The notes beneath the pieces are model-generated. The model was given only the letters and a program-made list of their open reading frames with translations, made no database searches and was not told where the DNA came from. A program made the translations under genes and the position numbers. Below are positions 1-9,991 of a stretch of DNA of 64,000 nt, piece after piece; within the stretch, counting starts at the first letter, position 1, and each line of letters opens with the position of its first letter. This DNA is from Pseudomonas taiwanensis (lineage in GTDB: Bacteria > Pseudomonadota > Gammaproteobacteria > Pseudomonadales > Pseudomonadaceae): positions 1 through 64,000 of the forward strand of contig NZ_QJRF01000076.1 in assembly GCF_013393345.1 (NCBI RefSeq). Direction: 5' to 3'.

Positions 1-2349
1 GACAGCCTCACCGACACCTTCCAGGTGTTCAGCGCCGACGGCACTGAAACCAGTGTCACGGTGACCATCGCCGGCACCAACGATGCCGCGGTGCTGAGTT
101 CCGCCAGCGTCGAACTGGATGAATCCAATCTCCCGCTGAGTACCGACGGCACCCTGAGCATCAGCGACGTCGACAGCCCGGAGACCTTCGAGGCGCAGAC
201 CAATGTCGCCGGCGATTACGGCAAGTTCAGCATCGACGCCAATGGCGCCTGGACCTACGTCGCCAACTCGGCCTTCGACGAACTGAATGTCGACGACAGC
301 CTCACCGACACCTTCCAGGTGTTCAGCGCCGACGGCACCGAAACCAGCGTCACGGCGACCATCAAGGGCACCAACGACGCACCCACCACCACTCCGGTAA
401 CCCTCGCCGCCATCGCCGAGGACAGCGGTACCCGCCTGATCACCCAGCTCCAATTGCTGGCAGGCGCGCAGGATGTCGACAGCACCGGTCTGACTGCCAG
501 CAACCTGCAGATCACCTCGGGTGGCGGCACTCTGGTCAGCAATGGCAACGGCACTTGGAACTACTCCCCGACACCCAACGACGACAGCTCCGTCAGCTTC
601 AGCTACACGGTCAGCGACGGCTCGCTCAGCGCATCCGGCAGCGCCAGCCTGGATATCACCCCGGTCAACGATGCACCGGTCAACACCCTGCCCGGCGCCC
701 AGACTACTCCGGCCGGAACACCCAAGAGCATCAGTGGCCTGAGCGTCGCCGATGTGGACGCAGGCTCGGGCAACCTGACCGTGACGCTGCAGGTCGCCCA
801 CGGCACGCTCTCCGCGCAGTCCATTTCGGGCGGGGCCTCCATTGGGGGACTTAACACCGCGATGCTCACTCTCAGCGGAACGCTCGCCCAGATCAACACG
901 ACGCTGGCCGCCAATATCGGCTACCTGTCTGCCGCTAATTTCAGCGGCAACGACACCCTGACCATGACCACCAGCGATGGTGCCGCCAGCGACGTCGACA
1001 ACCTGGGCATCACGGTGAACTCGAATAACCTTGCCCCTGTGGCGACCAACGACACGGTGATCGTGTCAGGCGGCACCCACGTGGTCATCTCCGCTGCCGC
1101 CCTGCTGGGCAACGATTTCGATATCGACGGTCAGTACTTGAGCATCACGGCACTCAACGGTGCGGGACTGACGGCCAACGTAACCAGCCTGGGCTTCGTC
1201 GCCGGCAGCAATAACAGCCTGATCGAGTTCGATACGGCCAATAACAAGACTGACTTCGGCAGCTTCACCTACACGCTGTTCGACAACGTCGACAAGACCG
1301 CCACGGGAACCGTGACCCTGACCGGCGTGGCCATCAGTCCGGGCAACCAGGATGAAACGGTCACCCTGCCATCCAGCGGTTATCAGGCATCCTTCATCGA
1401 TGGCAAGGCCGGAAACGACTCGCTCACTGGAACCAGCATTGCCGGTGGCACCTTCGTCGGTGGAAGCGGTGCGGACACCCTTATCGGCGGACTGGGCGAT
1501 GACCGCCTCCGCGGTGGTGCAGACAACGATTCGCTGAACGGCGGTGCAGGGGTCGACATGCTCGACCTGTCCGATGCGACCAGTGCGCTCACTTTCACGC
1601 TGACTCAGAGCAACGTCAGCACAGGGGTGAACCTCACCAGCATGGGCCTGGGCCAGGACACTTACCTGAACATGGAAGGCGTGATCGGCTCGGCCTTCGG
1701 CGACACCCTCACCGGCAGCAACGGCAACGACGTCCTTCGCGGCGCCGCTGGCAACGACAGGCTGAATGGCGGAGCAGGCGCCGACCTGCTCGACCTGTCC
1801 GACGCGACCGGTGCGCTCAATTTCACGCTGACGCAGAGCGCCAGTGACACGTCCGTGAACCTCTCCGGCGTGGGCCTGGGCACCGACATCTACCTGAACA
1901 TGGAAGGCGTGATCGGCTCGGCCTTCGACGACTTCCTGTTCGGCAGCATCAACAGTGATGAACTCCGTGGTGGGGCTGGCAACGACACCCTCAATGGGGG
2001 TGACGGTGCTGACGTGCTCACCGGCGGCCTAGGTGCAGACCAGCTGACCGGCGGCAACGGCGCGGACCTATTCCGGTTCAACAACCTCAGCGAGGGTGAA
2101 GACCGCATCCTCGACTACAGCGCAGCCCAGGGAGACAGGCTCGACTTCTCGGGACTGCTCGGCACCAGTTCACTGCCGGAGGCCATGGGCAACTACGTCA
2201 AAGCGGTGCAGGTTGGTACAGACATCTCCGTACAGGTGGATGTCAACGGCAGCACTGGAGGGGCGAATTTCGTCGAGCTGGTCACCATCACTGGCGTTCA
2301 ACAGGTAACGGCGACCTTCGGGGGCGGCGACCACATCATTCCGAGCTGA
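1..2349 (+). CDS. C-terminal part of a large VCBS/RTX repeat adhesin, type I secreted (5' end outside the window)
   Basis: The reading frame is open from base 1, so only the last 782 codons are present. Residues about 1-125 hold VCBS-type repeats with a 98-residue period; bases 1-60 recur almost unchanged at 295-354. Further Ig/cadherin-like domains follow (TNDAP and PVNDAPV boundaries). From about residue 480 there are glycine/aspartate RTX nonapeptides (GGSGADTL, GGAGNDTLNGG) that bind calcium outside the cell. The acidic, hydrophobic C-terminus resembles an uncleaved type I secretion signal. Such proteins are biofilm or attachment adhesins of the LapA/BapA kind. No ABC exporter, membrane-fusion protein or TolC gene is visible. 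The family is clear; the ligand is unknown. Confidence 0.85.
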   Translation, partial: DSLTDTFQVFSADGTETSVTVTIAGTNDAAVLSSASVELDESNLPLSTDGTLSISDVDSPETFEAQTNVAGDYGKFSIDANGAWTYVANSAFDELNVDDSLTDTFQVFSADGTETSVTATIKGTNDAPTTTPVTLAAIAEDSGTRLITQLQLLAGAQDVDSTGLTASNLQITSGGGTLVSNGNGTWNYSPTPNDDSSVSFSYTVSDGSLSASGSASLDITPVNDAPVNTLPGAQTTPAGTPKSISGLSVADVDAGSGNLTVTLQVAHGTLSAQSISGGASIGGLNTAMLTLSGTLAQINTTLAANIGYLSAANFSGNDTLTMTTSDGAASDVDNLGITVNSNNLAPVATNDTVIVSGGTHVVISAAALLGNDFDIDGQYLSITALNGAGLTANVTSLGFVAGSNNSLIEFDTANNKTDFGSFTYTLFDNVDKTATGTVTLTGVAISPGNQDETVTLPSSGYQASFIDGKAGNDSLTGTSIAGGTFVGGSGADTLIGGLGDDRLRGGADNDSLNGGAGVDMLDLSDATSALTFTLTQSNVSTGVNLTSMGLGQDTYLNMEGVIGSAFGDTLTGSNGNDVLRGAAGNDRLNGGAGADLLDLSDATGALNFTLTQSASDTSVNLSGVGLGTDIYLNMEGVIGSAFDDFLFGSINSDELRGGAGNDTLNGGDGADVLTGGLGADQLTGGNGADLFRFNNLSEGEDRILDYSAAQGDRLDFSGLLGTSSLPEAMGNYVKAVQVGTDISVQVDVNGSTGGANFVELVTITGVQQVTATFGGGDHIIPS
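1561..2016 (+). repeat. Tandem 228-bp duplication inside the adhesin gene
   Basis: Bases 1561-1788 and 1789-2016 are diverged copies of one 76-codon unit. Each begins LDLSDAT, contains YLNMEGVIGSAF and ends with RTX nonapeptides. The copies align in frame without gaps, so this is a protein-level duplication. Confidence 0.75.
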
Positions 2350-2356
2350 CGCTGTA

Positions 2357-2383
2357 CCCCCTCTCCCCGAACGGGAGAGGGGG
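2357..2383. terminator. Hairpin between convergent genes
   Basis: A perfect 11-bp stem (CCCCCTCTCCC and its complement, loop CGAAC) lies between the stop codons of the adhesin and the alpha-2-macroglobulin gene. There is no U-tract on either side. It may be a bidirectional end signal or a copy of the CCCCTCTCCC hairpin repeat also seen at 56385-56476. Confidence 0.5.
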
Positions 2384-2397
2384 CTCCGGCTCGGTCC

Positions 2398-5300
2398 TTA
2401 CTTGCCTCTCACCACCAACTGCTCTGGCGCGTCCCCCAGGGCCTGCCAGTTCGGCCGGTACATGGACTCCACCGTGGGCGGCGGCACGCGGTATTTGCCG
2501 GGAGTGACGGCACGGGCCAGGTACAGCAGGTGGGTGGTGCCGTACTCGCCGACATCCAGCGCCGCCACGTAGCGGTCGTCGCGGAATTCCTGGTGCTTGA
2601 TGGCCGCATTCTGCATGGACTTCTGCCATTCCTTCACCGCGCTGCTGGCGTCGTCGAGGCTGGCGGCACTCTGGGCGAGGTTCTGGTTTTCCAGCTCCAG
2701 GCCGGCGGGTAGCAAGTCGACCACCAGGGCATCAGGCACGCGCTCCTTCGCTTCGATGGTCAGGTGCACCAGCACCAGCTCGCCGCTGTCCAGGGCGTTG
2801 AGGTCGAGGCGCTCGCCATTCGCGCCGAGGAACTCACGATGGATGGAGAGGTTCTCGCCGCTGGCAGTTGGAGCGGCCAGCGGATAGCCGGAGAGCGTGA
2901 GTTGCTGGTACAGCGGCTCGGTGCCTGCGGAGGTGATGCTCAACGGCTCGGCCAACAGGTCACCCTCCAGCTTGAGCCCCGGCTGCTGATTGTTGAGCTC
3001 GCGCTGCTGGCCGCCCGCACTGAGCTGCGCGCTCCAGTTCGGCTCGGGCTTGCCCAGCAGGCCGCGACCGGCCAGGTACAGCGCGTTGCGTTCCTGGGTG
3101 GAGAGCCAGCGCTCGCCGGCCACCAGATCGGCCAGGTCGAACAGACGTTGCTCGCGGGCACCGGCAGCCAGGTCGTTCTCCTCCAGCAAGGCGAGGATCA
3201 GCGCCTGGTCGCGCAGCGGACTGCCGTAGTCGGCCAACCAGTCGCGGCTGTCACGCTGGAAGCGCAGGCCCAACTCCAGGGCCTGGTCGGCGCGCGGTGC
3301 GTCGCCCATCAGCTTGAAGGCCACCGCCAACTGCACCAGCGGCAGGCCGGAACGAGCGTCGGCACGGCGTTCCCATAGACTGCGCAGCGCGCCCAGCGGC
3401 GCCTGCTGGCTGCGCGCCAGGACGTAGCCGGCGTAGGCCTGCACGGCAAAGCGGGTGTGGTCGGCGTTCTGGCTGTAGCTGACCTCGATCAGGCTGCGCT
3501 CCTGCAGGTAACGCAGCAAGCGCTCGCTGGCCTTTTTCAGGGCTTCCGGCGGCACGGCGAAGCCTTGATCGCGGGCGCGCAGGAGGAAGTCGGTGACATA
3601 GGCGGTCAGCCAGTATTCCTCTTCGCTGTCGGCACTCCACAGGCCGAAGCTGCCGTTGTAGCGCTGCATGCCCAGCAGGCGTTCGATGCCGAGTTCGATG
3701 GACTTGCGGCGCGCCTCGTCCGGCTCACCTTCCAGGCCGAGGCGCTTGAGGGAGGCGGCGTCGGCATAGAGCGACGGGTACAGGCCGCTGGTAGTCTGCT
3801 CGGCGCAACCATAGGGATAGGCCTTGAGCGCGCGAATCTGCTCGCCGAGGTTCAGCGGCGGGCGACTGGACAGTTGCAGCAGGGCCTCGCGGCCGTCCGG
3901 CTCGTAAGCATCCAGGGTGCCAGCCGGCAGGCTCCAGCTATCACCCTTGAGCACCGCGCGGAATTGTTTGAGCTGCGCCGGATAAGCCGGACGCACACCC
4001 AGGGTCCATTCGCGGCTGAACGGCGGCAGGTTCTCGCCCGGCAATTCCAGGCCGTTCACCGTCACCTTGAACTGGCCTTGGCCGTAGCCACCTACAGCGC
4101 GCACGGGGATGCGCAGGGTGGTGCGCTGGCCATCCTTGAGCTGGATGGGTGCGGTCTGGCCACCGGCGCTCTGGGCGAGGTCCAGTTGACCGCTGCTTTC
4201 AAGTAGCACGTCCAGGCGCTGGGGCTTGCCGGACAGGTTGGTGAGGTCCAGGGCCAGCGTGGTCTGGTCGCCACCGGCAAGGAAGCGCGGCGCGGCCAGT
4301 TCCGCCACCAGGGGCGCGGCCACCACCGTTTTTGCTTCGGCCATGCCGTAGCGCTCGTCGGTCCAGGCCTGGGCCATCAGGCGCAGCTCACCGTTGAAGT
4401 CGGGAATGTCGACGCTGACTTCGCCCTGGCCCTGCTCATCCAGGACCACCGGCGCACTTTGCAGGGCAACGATGGTGACGCTGGTCTGCGGACGCTTGCC
4501 GCCACCGGCGAGCGCGGCGTCGCCACCGAAGGCCATGGTGGCCAGGCGGCCCTGGCCGGCTTCGATCAGTTGGCCATAGACGTCGAGCTGGTCGGCGCCG
4601 TAGCCCTTGCGGCCGAACAGGCTGGCGAAGGGATCGGGCGTGGCATAGCGGGTGATGTTGAGGATGCCCACGTCCACGGCGGCCACCAGCACGTTCACTG
4701 ATTTCGGCACGCTGCCATCGGCATTCTTCGCCCCTACCTGGACTTTCAGCGGTTGCTTGGGCCGCATCTTCTCCGGCGCACTGAGAGTCAGCGCCAGCTT
4801 GCGCGGCGCGCGATCCAGCGGCAGGTGCAGCAGGCCCACGGCGCGCTTGGGCGTGACGCTGGCCTTGCGCTCGCCGGGGCGGATTACCAGGGCGCTGACG
4901 TAGAGGTCATGGCGCGCCCAGTCCTTGGCGACGGGTATATCGAAGCTCTTGCCTTCGGCCGGCACCTCGATGGGTTGCCACCAGAGCGGGCCCTCGGCGG
5001 ATTCCACCAGCAGGTAGCCGCTGCCCGCGCTGGGCGGGGTGACGGTGACTTTCGCGGTGTCGCCAGCGGCATAGCCCGGCTTGTCCAGCGCCAGCTTCAC
5101 CTGATCCGGACGTACCGCGCCGCCTTCGGCGTTGTCCTGCCAGCGGTAGCCGGCCCAGAAGCGCAGGCTGCTGGTGATACCGGTGGCCGGGTCTTCCACT
5201 TCCACACGGTAGGGGCCCCACTCCACCGGGAAGCTGACCTTCGCGGTGCCACCGGCGGCGACCTGCACCTGCTCTTCGGTGAGGTTCAGGTACTTCTCGT

Positions 5301-7302
5301 TGTAGTGGTAGGTCCAGCCGTCGCTCTCGGAGTAGTTCCAGTAGTAGTCGCGGCGCTCGCGCACCAGGCGCACCTTGAGGTTGTCGGCAGCCAGCTTGTT
5401 GCCTTCGGGGTCGGCCACCAGCAGTTCGAACTCGGCCACGCTGTCGGCGTCGGTTTCTTCACCGTCGAACAGGGCGCGCAGGCCCGGCAGGCGCTCGGCC
5501 GGCCACACCGGCTGTACCAGACGACGGGTGATCGGACGGCCGCCGGACTCTTGCAGGCTGGCCTGGAGGATGAGCTGCACGGGCGACTTGGCCTCGGCCC
5601 AGCGGGTGTCGATATTCAGCTCGGTCTTGCCGTCGGCATCCAGCTGGGTTTCGTCGAGTTCGATGTCCTGGCTCAGTTCGCCCTCCATCACCGAACCAAA
5701 CTGGTAGCCGGGCAGCACCTTCACCGCTTCGCGCAGCGGACGCACGTAGAGCTGGCCGGTCAGGCGGTTGCCGGAAGCCGGCGCGCCATAGAGGTAGCGG
5801 CCGCTGACCTGGAAGCGAGCGTTGTCGGCTGGCGCGAAGGGCTGGTCGCTGCCCTTGAGTTCCAGCGCCATGCGCTCGGGCAGGAAGTCTTCCACGAGGA
5901 ATTCATAGAGCTGCGGCTTGCCATCGCCCAGGTCGAACAGCAGTTGCCAGCGCCCGGTGGGGGCCTCGGCGGCAAGCGGCAGCTGGTACTGGTAGAAACC
6001 ACCCTCCCCAGCTGCCCAGACGAAGCGGCGGCTGACCTGTTCATCGGGGCGACGTACTTCGACGGTAACGGGCTGATCCTTCACCGCGCGGCCATCGGCA
6101 TCCCGCAGCAGGGCATTGAGCAGCACGGTCTCGCCCGGACGGTAGAGATCGCGCGGACCGAAGACGAAGAACTGCAGGGCATGACTGGCTGGGCCGGCAA
6201 TGTCGAACTCGGCCAGGTCCAGCGCCGGCGCGGACAGGCGCAGCAGGCTGGTCTGTTCGTCCTTGCGGGCGATCAGCACTTCGGCCTTGGGCGCCAGGGG
6301 AATTTCGGCGTGACCTTTGCCGTCGGTCTTGCCTTCGGCCAGCACGCGGCCTTCGCCATCCAGCAGTTCCAGGGCGATACCGGCCTGAGCGGCGCCGCCT
6401 TCCAGGGCCTGGGTGAAGACATCCAGGCGGTCGCTGTAGCGGTGCGCGGAAAGGCCAATATCACTCAGGGTGAAGAGCGTCGCCGGATTGGAATAGGCGT
6501 AGCTGCCGGACTCTTTCATCACCGCCAGGTAGACGCCCGGTTGCTTCATCGGCTCGAGTCCGGCGATGGGCAACAGCAGGGTCTCGCGGGTATTGCGGGC
6601 GGGCTTGAGATCGAAGCGGCCGGTGTAGACGAGGTCCGCCATCTTCAGCAGCTCGCGCGCTTCCCAGACGTCCAGCGCGCCGCGCTTGCCCCAGCGGGCG
6701 AGGAAGCCCGGCAGGGATTCGGTCTTCACGCGGAAGAAGTCCACATCCACCTTGTCGACGTTCAGCGCGATCACCGGCAGGCCTTCGGCGAGGCGGGTGG
6801 GCAGCAACGAACCCCGGCTGGCGAAGCCGACGGTGGCCTGCAAGTCGCGGGTTTCCAGGCGGGTGACATGCTCTTCGGCGAGACGCGCGTCGTTCACCGC
6901 GCGCAGGCCGGGGTCGATGGTCAGCACCAGCTTGCGCTTGGGTTCCAGGTGGCGCAGGCGCAGCTCCATCAGGTTGTCGGAGAGTTCCCAGGCGCCATCC
7001 ACCTTGCCGTCCTTGCTGTCCACCAGGTGCAGGCGCTCGGCGAACGTCTGCTCCGGGTCGAGCGGCACCGAGAAGGTCACCGACAGCGCACTGGCGCCGT
7101 CGAGCTGCACTTCGGATACGTCGATCACCCGCAGCTCGCGGCCTGCGTAGCGTTTGGCCAGAGCGGCGGTATCGACGGCTGGGCGCGCCGCGTCCTGGGT
7201 AGCGGCGGGTGGCGACTTGCTCGCCGCCTGCTCGGGGGTGGAGGAATCGCAGGCGCTGAGCAGGCTCAGCACCACGGCCAGAAGTAGTCCTTTCTTCGGC
7301 AT
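2398..7302 (-). CDS. Alpha-2-macroglobulin family lipoprotein, YfhM-like
   Basis: 1634 residues, close to E. coli YfhM (about 1650). The N-terminus (MPKKGLLLAVVLSLLSAC) is a lipoprotein signal with lipobox LSAC, so the mature protein would be lipid-anchored in the periplasm. MG and bait-type beta domains follow. The thioester motif CAEQ sits in YPYGCAEQTTS, about residue 1170, followed by the helical thioester domain. The family traps proteases that attack the cell envelope. In E. coli the gene sits beside pbpC, but here its downstream neighbour is the convergent adhesin and the upstream neighbour is a divergent MATE gene, so it stands alone. A 2.5-kb open frame on the opposite strand is a codon-bias shadow. 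Confidence 0.9.
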   Translation of the reverse strand: MPKKGLLLAVVLSLLSACDSSTPEQAASKSPPAATQDAARPAVDTAALAKRYAGRELRVIDVSEVQLDGASALSVTFSVPLDPEQTFAERLHLVDSKDGKVDGAWELSDNLMELRLRHLEPKRKLVLTIDPGLRAVNDARLAEEHVTRLETRDLQATVGFASRGSLLPTRLAEGLPVIALNVDKVDVDFFRVKTESLPGFLARWGKRGALDVWEARELLKMADLVYTGRFDLKPARNTRETLLLPIAGLEPMKQPGVYLAVMKESGSYAYSNPATLFTLSDIGLSAHRYSDRLDVFTQALEGGAAQAGIALELLDGEGRVLAEGKTDGKGHAEIPLAPKAEVLIARKDEQTSLLRLSAPALDLAEFDIAGPASHALQFFVFGPRDLYRPGETVLLNALLRDADGRAVKDQPVTVEVRRPDEQVSRRFVWAAGEGGFYQYQLPLAAEAPTGRWQLLFDLGDGKPQLYEFLVEDFLPERMALELKGSDQPFAPADNARFQVSGRYLYGAPASGNRLTGQLYVRPLREAVKVLPGYQFGSVMEGELSQDIELDETQLDADGKTELNIDTRWAEAKSPVQLILQASLQESGGRPITRRLVQPVWPAERLPGLRALFDGEETDADSVAEFELLVADPEGNKLAADNLKVRLVRERRDYYWNYSESDGWTYHYNEKYLNLTEEQVQVAAGGTAKVSFPVEWGPYRVEVEDPATGITSSLRFWAGYRWQDNAEGGAVRPDQVKLALDKPGYAAGDTAKVTVTPPSAGSGYLLVESAEGPLWWQPIEVPAEGKSFDIPVAKDWARHDLYVSALVIRPGERKASVTPKRAVGLLHLPLDRAPRKLALTLSAPEKMRPKQPLKVQVGAKNADGSVPKSVNVLVAAVDVGILNITRYATPDPFASLFGRKGYGADQLDVYGQLIEAGQGRLATMAFGGDAALAGGGKRPQTSVTIVALQSAPVVLDEQGQGEVSVDIPDFNGELRLMAQAWTDERYGMAEAKTVVAAPLVAELAAPRFLAGGDQTTLALDLTNLSGKPQRLDVLLESSGQLDLAQSAGGQTAPIQLKDGQRTTLRIPVRAVGGYGQGQFKVTVNGLELPGENLPPFSREWTLGVRPAYPAQLKQFRAVLKGDSWSLPAGTLDAYEPDGREALLQLSSRPPLNLGEQIRALKAYPYGCAEQTTSGLYPSLYADAASLKRLGLEGEPDEARRKSIELGIERLLGMQRYNGSFGLWSADSEEEYWLTAYVTDFLLRARDQGFAVPPEALKKASERLLRYLQERSLIEVSYSQNADHTRFAVQAYAGYVLARSQQAPLGALRSLWERRADARSGLPLVQLAVAFKLMGDAPRADQALELGLRFQRDSRDWLADYGSPLRDQALILALLEENDLAAGAREQRLFDLADLVAGERWLSTQERNALYLAGRGLLGKPEPNWSAQLSAGGQQRELNNQQPGLKLEGDLLAEPLSITSAGTEPLYQQLTLSGYPLAAPTASGENLSIHREFLGANGERLDLNALDSGELVLVHLTIEAKERVPDALVVDLLPAGLELENQNLAQSAASLDDASSAVKEWQKSMQNAAIKHQEFRDDRYVAALDVGEYGTTHLLYLARAVTPGKYRVPPPTVESMYRPNWQALGDAPEQLVVRGK

Positions 7303-7443
7303 GGCAGGCTCTCGATGGGGAGTGCGTATAGGCGGCGAACTATAGACCAGCCGGGCGCTCCGGTGGCAGCTGGATGACGGCAGGAGCGATGCGCCTCACG
7401 AAACGTCGCGCCGCTATACTGCGCGGCCTGACTGGAGCCCTGC

Positions 7444-8787
7444 ATGAGCCTGTTCCTCGACGCCTGGCGGCATAAACCGACCCACCGGAAGGTCTGGGCG
7501 CTGGCCGCCCCGATGATCCTCTCGAACATTTCCGTACCCATGGTCGCCCTGGTGGACAGCACCGTGGTGGGCCATCTGCCCCACGCTCACCAGTTGGGCG
7601 CCGTGGCGGTGGGCAGCACGCTGTACATGCTGCTGCTCGGCGTGCTGGGCTTCCTGCGCATGGGCACCACCGGTTTCGCCGCCCAGGCCGCAGGCCGCGC
7701 GGATGGCGGCGCCCTGCGTCAGGTGCTGTTGCAGGGGCTTGGATTGGCGCTGGGATTGGCACTGCTGCTGGGCCTGCTGGCGGTGCCCTTCAGCGACCTG
7801 GCCCTGAAGCTGATGAACCCCTCGGCCGAACTGGATTCGCTGACCCGCGAGTTCTTCCACCTGCGCCTGCTCGGATTGCCGGCGGCCCTGGCCAACTACG
7901 CCCTGGTCGGTTGGTTCCTCGGCACCCAGAACGCTCGCGCGCCACTGGCCATCCTGCTGGGCACCAACCTGGCCAATATCGCCCTGGCGCTGTGGTTCGT
8001 CCTCGGACTGGACTGGGGCGTGGTTGGCGCGGCGCGGGCGGCGGTGATCGCCGAATGGAGCGGCGCGCTGATCGGCCTGACGCTCACCCGCAGCGCGCTA
8101 CGGCGCTATCCCGGACACATCGACTGGCCGGCCCTTCAGCTGTGGCGCAACTGGCGACCGCTGCTGGCGGTGAACCGCGACATTTTCATCCGCTCCCTGG
8201 CGCTGCAACTGGTGTTTTTCCTGCTGACGGTGCAGGGCGCCCGGATGGGCGACGCCACCGTGGCGGCCAACGCCCTGCTGCTCAATGGCCTGCTGGTGAC
8301 CGCCTACGCCCTGGATGGCCTGGCCCATGCCGTGGAAGCCCTGTGCGGCCACGCCATCGGCGCCCGTGACCGCCTGACCCTGCACCGCTCGCTGCTGGTG
8401 GCCGGGGGCTGGTCGCTGTTGGCGAGCCTGGGTTTCGCGCTGTTCTTCGCTGTAGCCGGCGGGCTGTTCATCGACATGCAGAGCGATATCGCGACGGTCC
8501 GCGAGGTGGCCCACACCTACCTGCCCTACCTCGCGCTGCTGCCTCTGGTCGCCGTCTGGAGCTACTTGCTGGACGGCCTGTTCATCGGCGCCACGCGGGC
8601 CCGCGAGATGCGCGACGCCATGCTGGTCGCCGTCATCCTTAGCCTGCCGCTGGGTTGGGGACTACAGTTTCTCGGCAATCACGGCCTCTGGCTGGCGTTC
8701 CTCGCCTTCATGGCAGTGCGCGGGCTCAGCCTGGGCTACCTGGCGTGGCACCTGCAACGCCGCGACGCCTGGTTCGTCGCACGATAA
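7444..8787 (+). CDS. MATE family efflux transporter, DinF-like
   Basis: 447 residues, the usual MATE length, with about twelve hydrophobic segments. The N-terminal pattern WALAAPMILSNISVPMVALVDSTVVGHL is typical of the DinF branch: a conserved proline and asparagine in TM1 followed by DSTVVGHL. MATE proteins export cationic or lipophilic compounds using a Na+ or H+ gradient from the inner membrane. It is transcribed divergently from the alpha-2-macroglobulin gene across a 141-bp gap. The DUF2214 gene follows 35 bp later and may be cotranscribed. Substrate is not predictable from sequence. Confidence 0.9.
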   Translation: MSLFLDAWRHKPTHRKVWALAAPMILSNISVPMVALVDSTVVGHLPHAHQLGAVAVGSTLYMLLLGVLGFLRMGTTGFAAQAAGRADGGALRQVLLQGLGLALGLALLLGLLAVPFSDLALKLMNPSAELDSLTREFFHLRLLGLPAALANYALVGWFLGTQNARAPLAILLGTNLANIALALWFVLGLDWGVVGAARAAVIAEWSGALIGLTLTRSALRRYPGHIDWPALQLWRNWRPLLAVNRDIFIRSLALQLVFFLLTVQGARMGDATVAANALLLNGLLVTAYALDGLAHAVEALCGHAIGARDRLTLHRSLLVAGGWSLLASLGFALFFAVAGGLFIDMQSDIATVREVAHTYLPYLALLPLVAVWSYLLDGLFIGATRAREMRDAMLVAVILSLPLGWGLQFLGNHGLWLAFLAFMAVRGLSLGYLAWHLQRRDAWFVAR

Positions 8788-8822
8788 CGACAACGAAAAC
8801 CTGATGACCTGAAGGAGTTTCC

Positions 8823-9281
8823 ATGGGACAAGCCGTCGCCGCCTATCTGCATTTCCTCTCGATCTTTGTGCTGTTCGCCCTGCTCGTTCTGGAGCACCGC
8901 CTGTTCAAGCTGCCGCTCGACCTGGAGCGCGCCCGCAGCCTGGTGCGCATCGATCTGATCTACGGCCTGGCCGCTGGCGCGGTGATCGTCACCGGCCTGG
9001 CGCGGGTGTTCTGGTACGGCAAGGGCCTGGATTACTACCTGCACAACTCGATGTTCCACGCGAAGATGGGGCTGTTCGTGCTGATCGCCCTGCTCTCCGG
9101 CTTCCCGACCTTCGTCTTCCTCAACTGGCGCAATGCGCTGAAGGCCGGCCGCGTACCCGAGGTCAGCCCCGGCAAGGCCAAGGCGGTGATCATGGTGATC
9201 CGTCTGGAGTTGCTGCTCGCTCTGCTGCTGCCGCTGCTCGCGGTGCTGATGGCGCGGGGTTATGGGGTGATCGCGAGCTGA
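8823..9281 (+). CDS. DUF2214 family inner-membrane protein
   Basis: 152 residues with four predicted hydrophobic segments (about residues 5-23, 45-62, 78-96 and 125-147). Conserved-looking features are LEHRLFKL after TM1 and YYLHNSMFHAKMGLF before TM3. A strong ribosome site, AAGGAG, lies 7 bases before the ATG. The match to DUF2214 is by overall pattern; function is unknown. The histidines in and near the membrane segments could bind a metal or haem, but that is speculation. Confidence 0.75.
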   Translation: MGQAVAAYLHFLSIFVLFALLVLEHRLFKLPLDLERARSLVRIDLIYGLAAGAVIVTGLARVFWYGKGLDYYLHNSMFHAKMGLFVLIALLSGFPTFVFLNWRNALKAGRVPEVSPGKAKAVIMVIRLELLLALLLPLLAVLMARGYGVIAS

Positions 9282-9287
9282 AACGAG

Positions 9288-9309
9288 GGCGGTGCAAGCA
9301 CCGCCTTGT
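9288..9309 (+). terminator. Probable terminator after the DUF2214 gene
   Basis: GGCGGTG pairs with CACCGCC around a CAAG loop, seven bases after the stop codon, and is followed by TTGTT. The stem is short and the T-run imperfect. Confidence 0.5.
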
Positions 9310-9367
9310 TGGGCTTCGCTTCGCTCTGTACCAACCTACGGTCGTAGGGTGGACTACGGCATCGAGC

Positions 9368-9991
9368 CTATAGCTGCACGTCGGGGAAGGGCTCGGGGGC
9401 GAATACCGGGTTGAAGGACAGGCGCTCCCGCGCTTGTTGCAGGGCCGCTGCCACTGCCTCCTCGCCGTCGGCCAGCCCCTGCAGGTGGAGGTACTCCACA
9501 TGGTGCAGGCCGATGATGCCGAGCACATGGCGCAGGTAGGGGGAGAGGAAATCCATCTGCTTGGCCTTGGCGCCCAGGTAATGGCCGCCTGAACTCAGCA
9601 CCACGAAGGTCGGCCGATCCTCCAGCAGGCCGTCACGCTGGCCGTTGTGGATCTCAAAGGTGCGGCGGATGCGCACCACGTAGTCCAGCCAGAGCTTCAG
9701 CGCCGCCGGCACCATGTAGTTGTGCATGGGCGTGGAAATGATCAGGTAGTGGCTGCGCTCCAGCTCGCCGATCAGTTGCTCGGACAGGGCGAAATGTTCG
9801 TCCGAGCAATCCGACTTGCCCACCACCGCCTCCGCATAACCCGCACACAGTGGCGGCAGTGGTTCACGCACCAGGTTGCGGACGATCACCTCGGCCTTGG
9901 GGTGGATACGCCGAGCCATTTCCCGGGCCAGTTGCCCACCGGGTGAGGCCAGGTCGTTGGGGCTGCATTCGAGCAGGAGGACGCGTGGCAT
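9368..9991 (-). CDS. Flavodoxin-fold NAD(P)H quinone/azo oxidoreductase (AzoR-like)
   Basis: 207 residues from the ATG at 9991; an in-frame start at 10027 lacks a ribosome site. The N-terminus MPRVLLLECSPN is a beta strand followed by a phosphate-binding loop, as in FMN flavodoxins. The segment STPMHNYMVPAALKLWLDYVVR matches the PMYNF..P..LK.W.D signature of FMN-dependent NADH azoreductases and quinone reductases. Expected role is two-electron reduction of quinones or azo compounds in the cytoplasm. It stands alone, with dispersed repeats on its 5' side. The exact substrate class is uncertain. Confidence 0.8.
   Translation of the reverse strand: MPRVLLLECSPNDLASPGGQLAREMARRIHPKAEVIVRNLVREPLPPLCAGYAEAVVGKSDCSDEHFALSEQLIGELERSHYLIISTPMHNYMVPAALKLWLDYVVRIRRTFEIHNGQRDGLLEDRPTFVVLSSGGHYLGAKAKQMDFLSPYLRHVLGIIGLHHVEYLHLQGLADGEEAVAAALQQARERLSFNPVFAPEPFPDVQL

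Noticed and set aside
4753..7287. 844-codon open frame on the plus strand
   Set aside because: Antisense shadow of the alpha-2-macroglobulin gene caused by GC-rich third positions. No domain, no ribosome site and biased composition (A, G, Q, H rich).
9344..9360. Another copy of the GTAGGGTGGA repeat
   Set aside because: Only about 10 bases match before the sequence diverges; too short to call.
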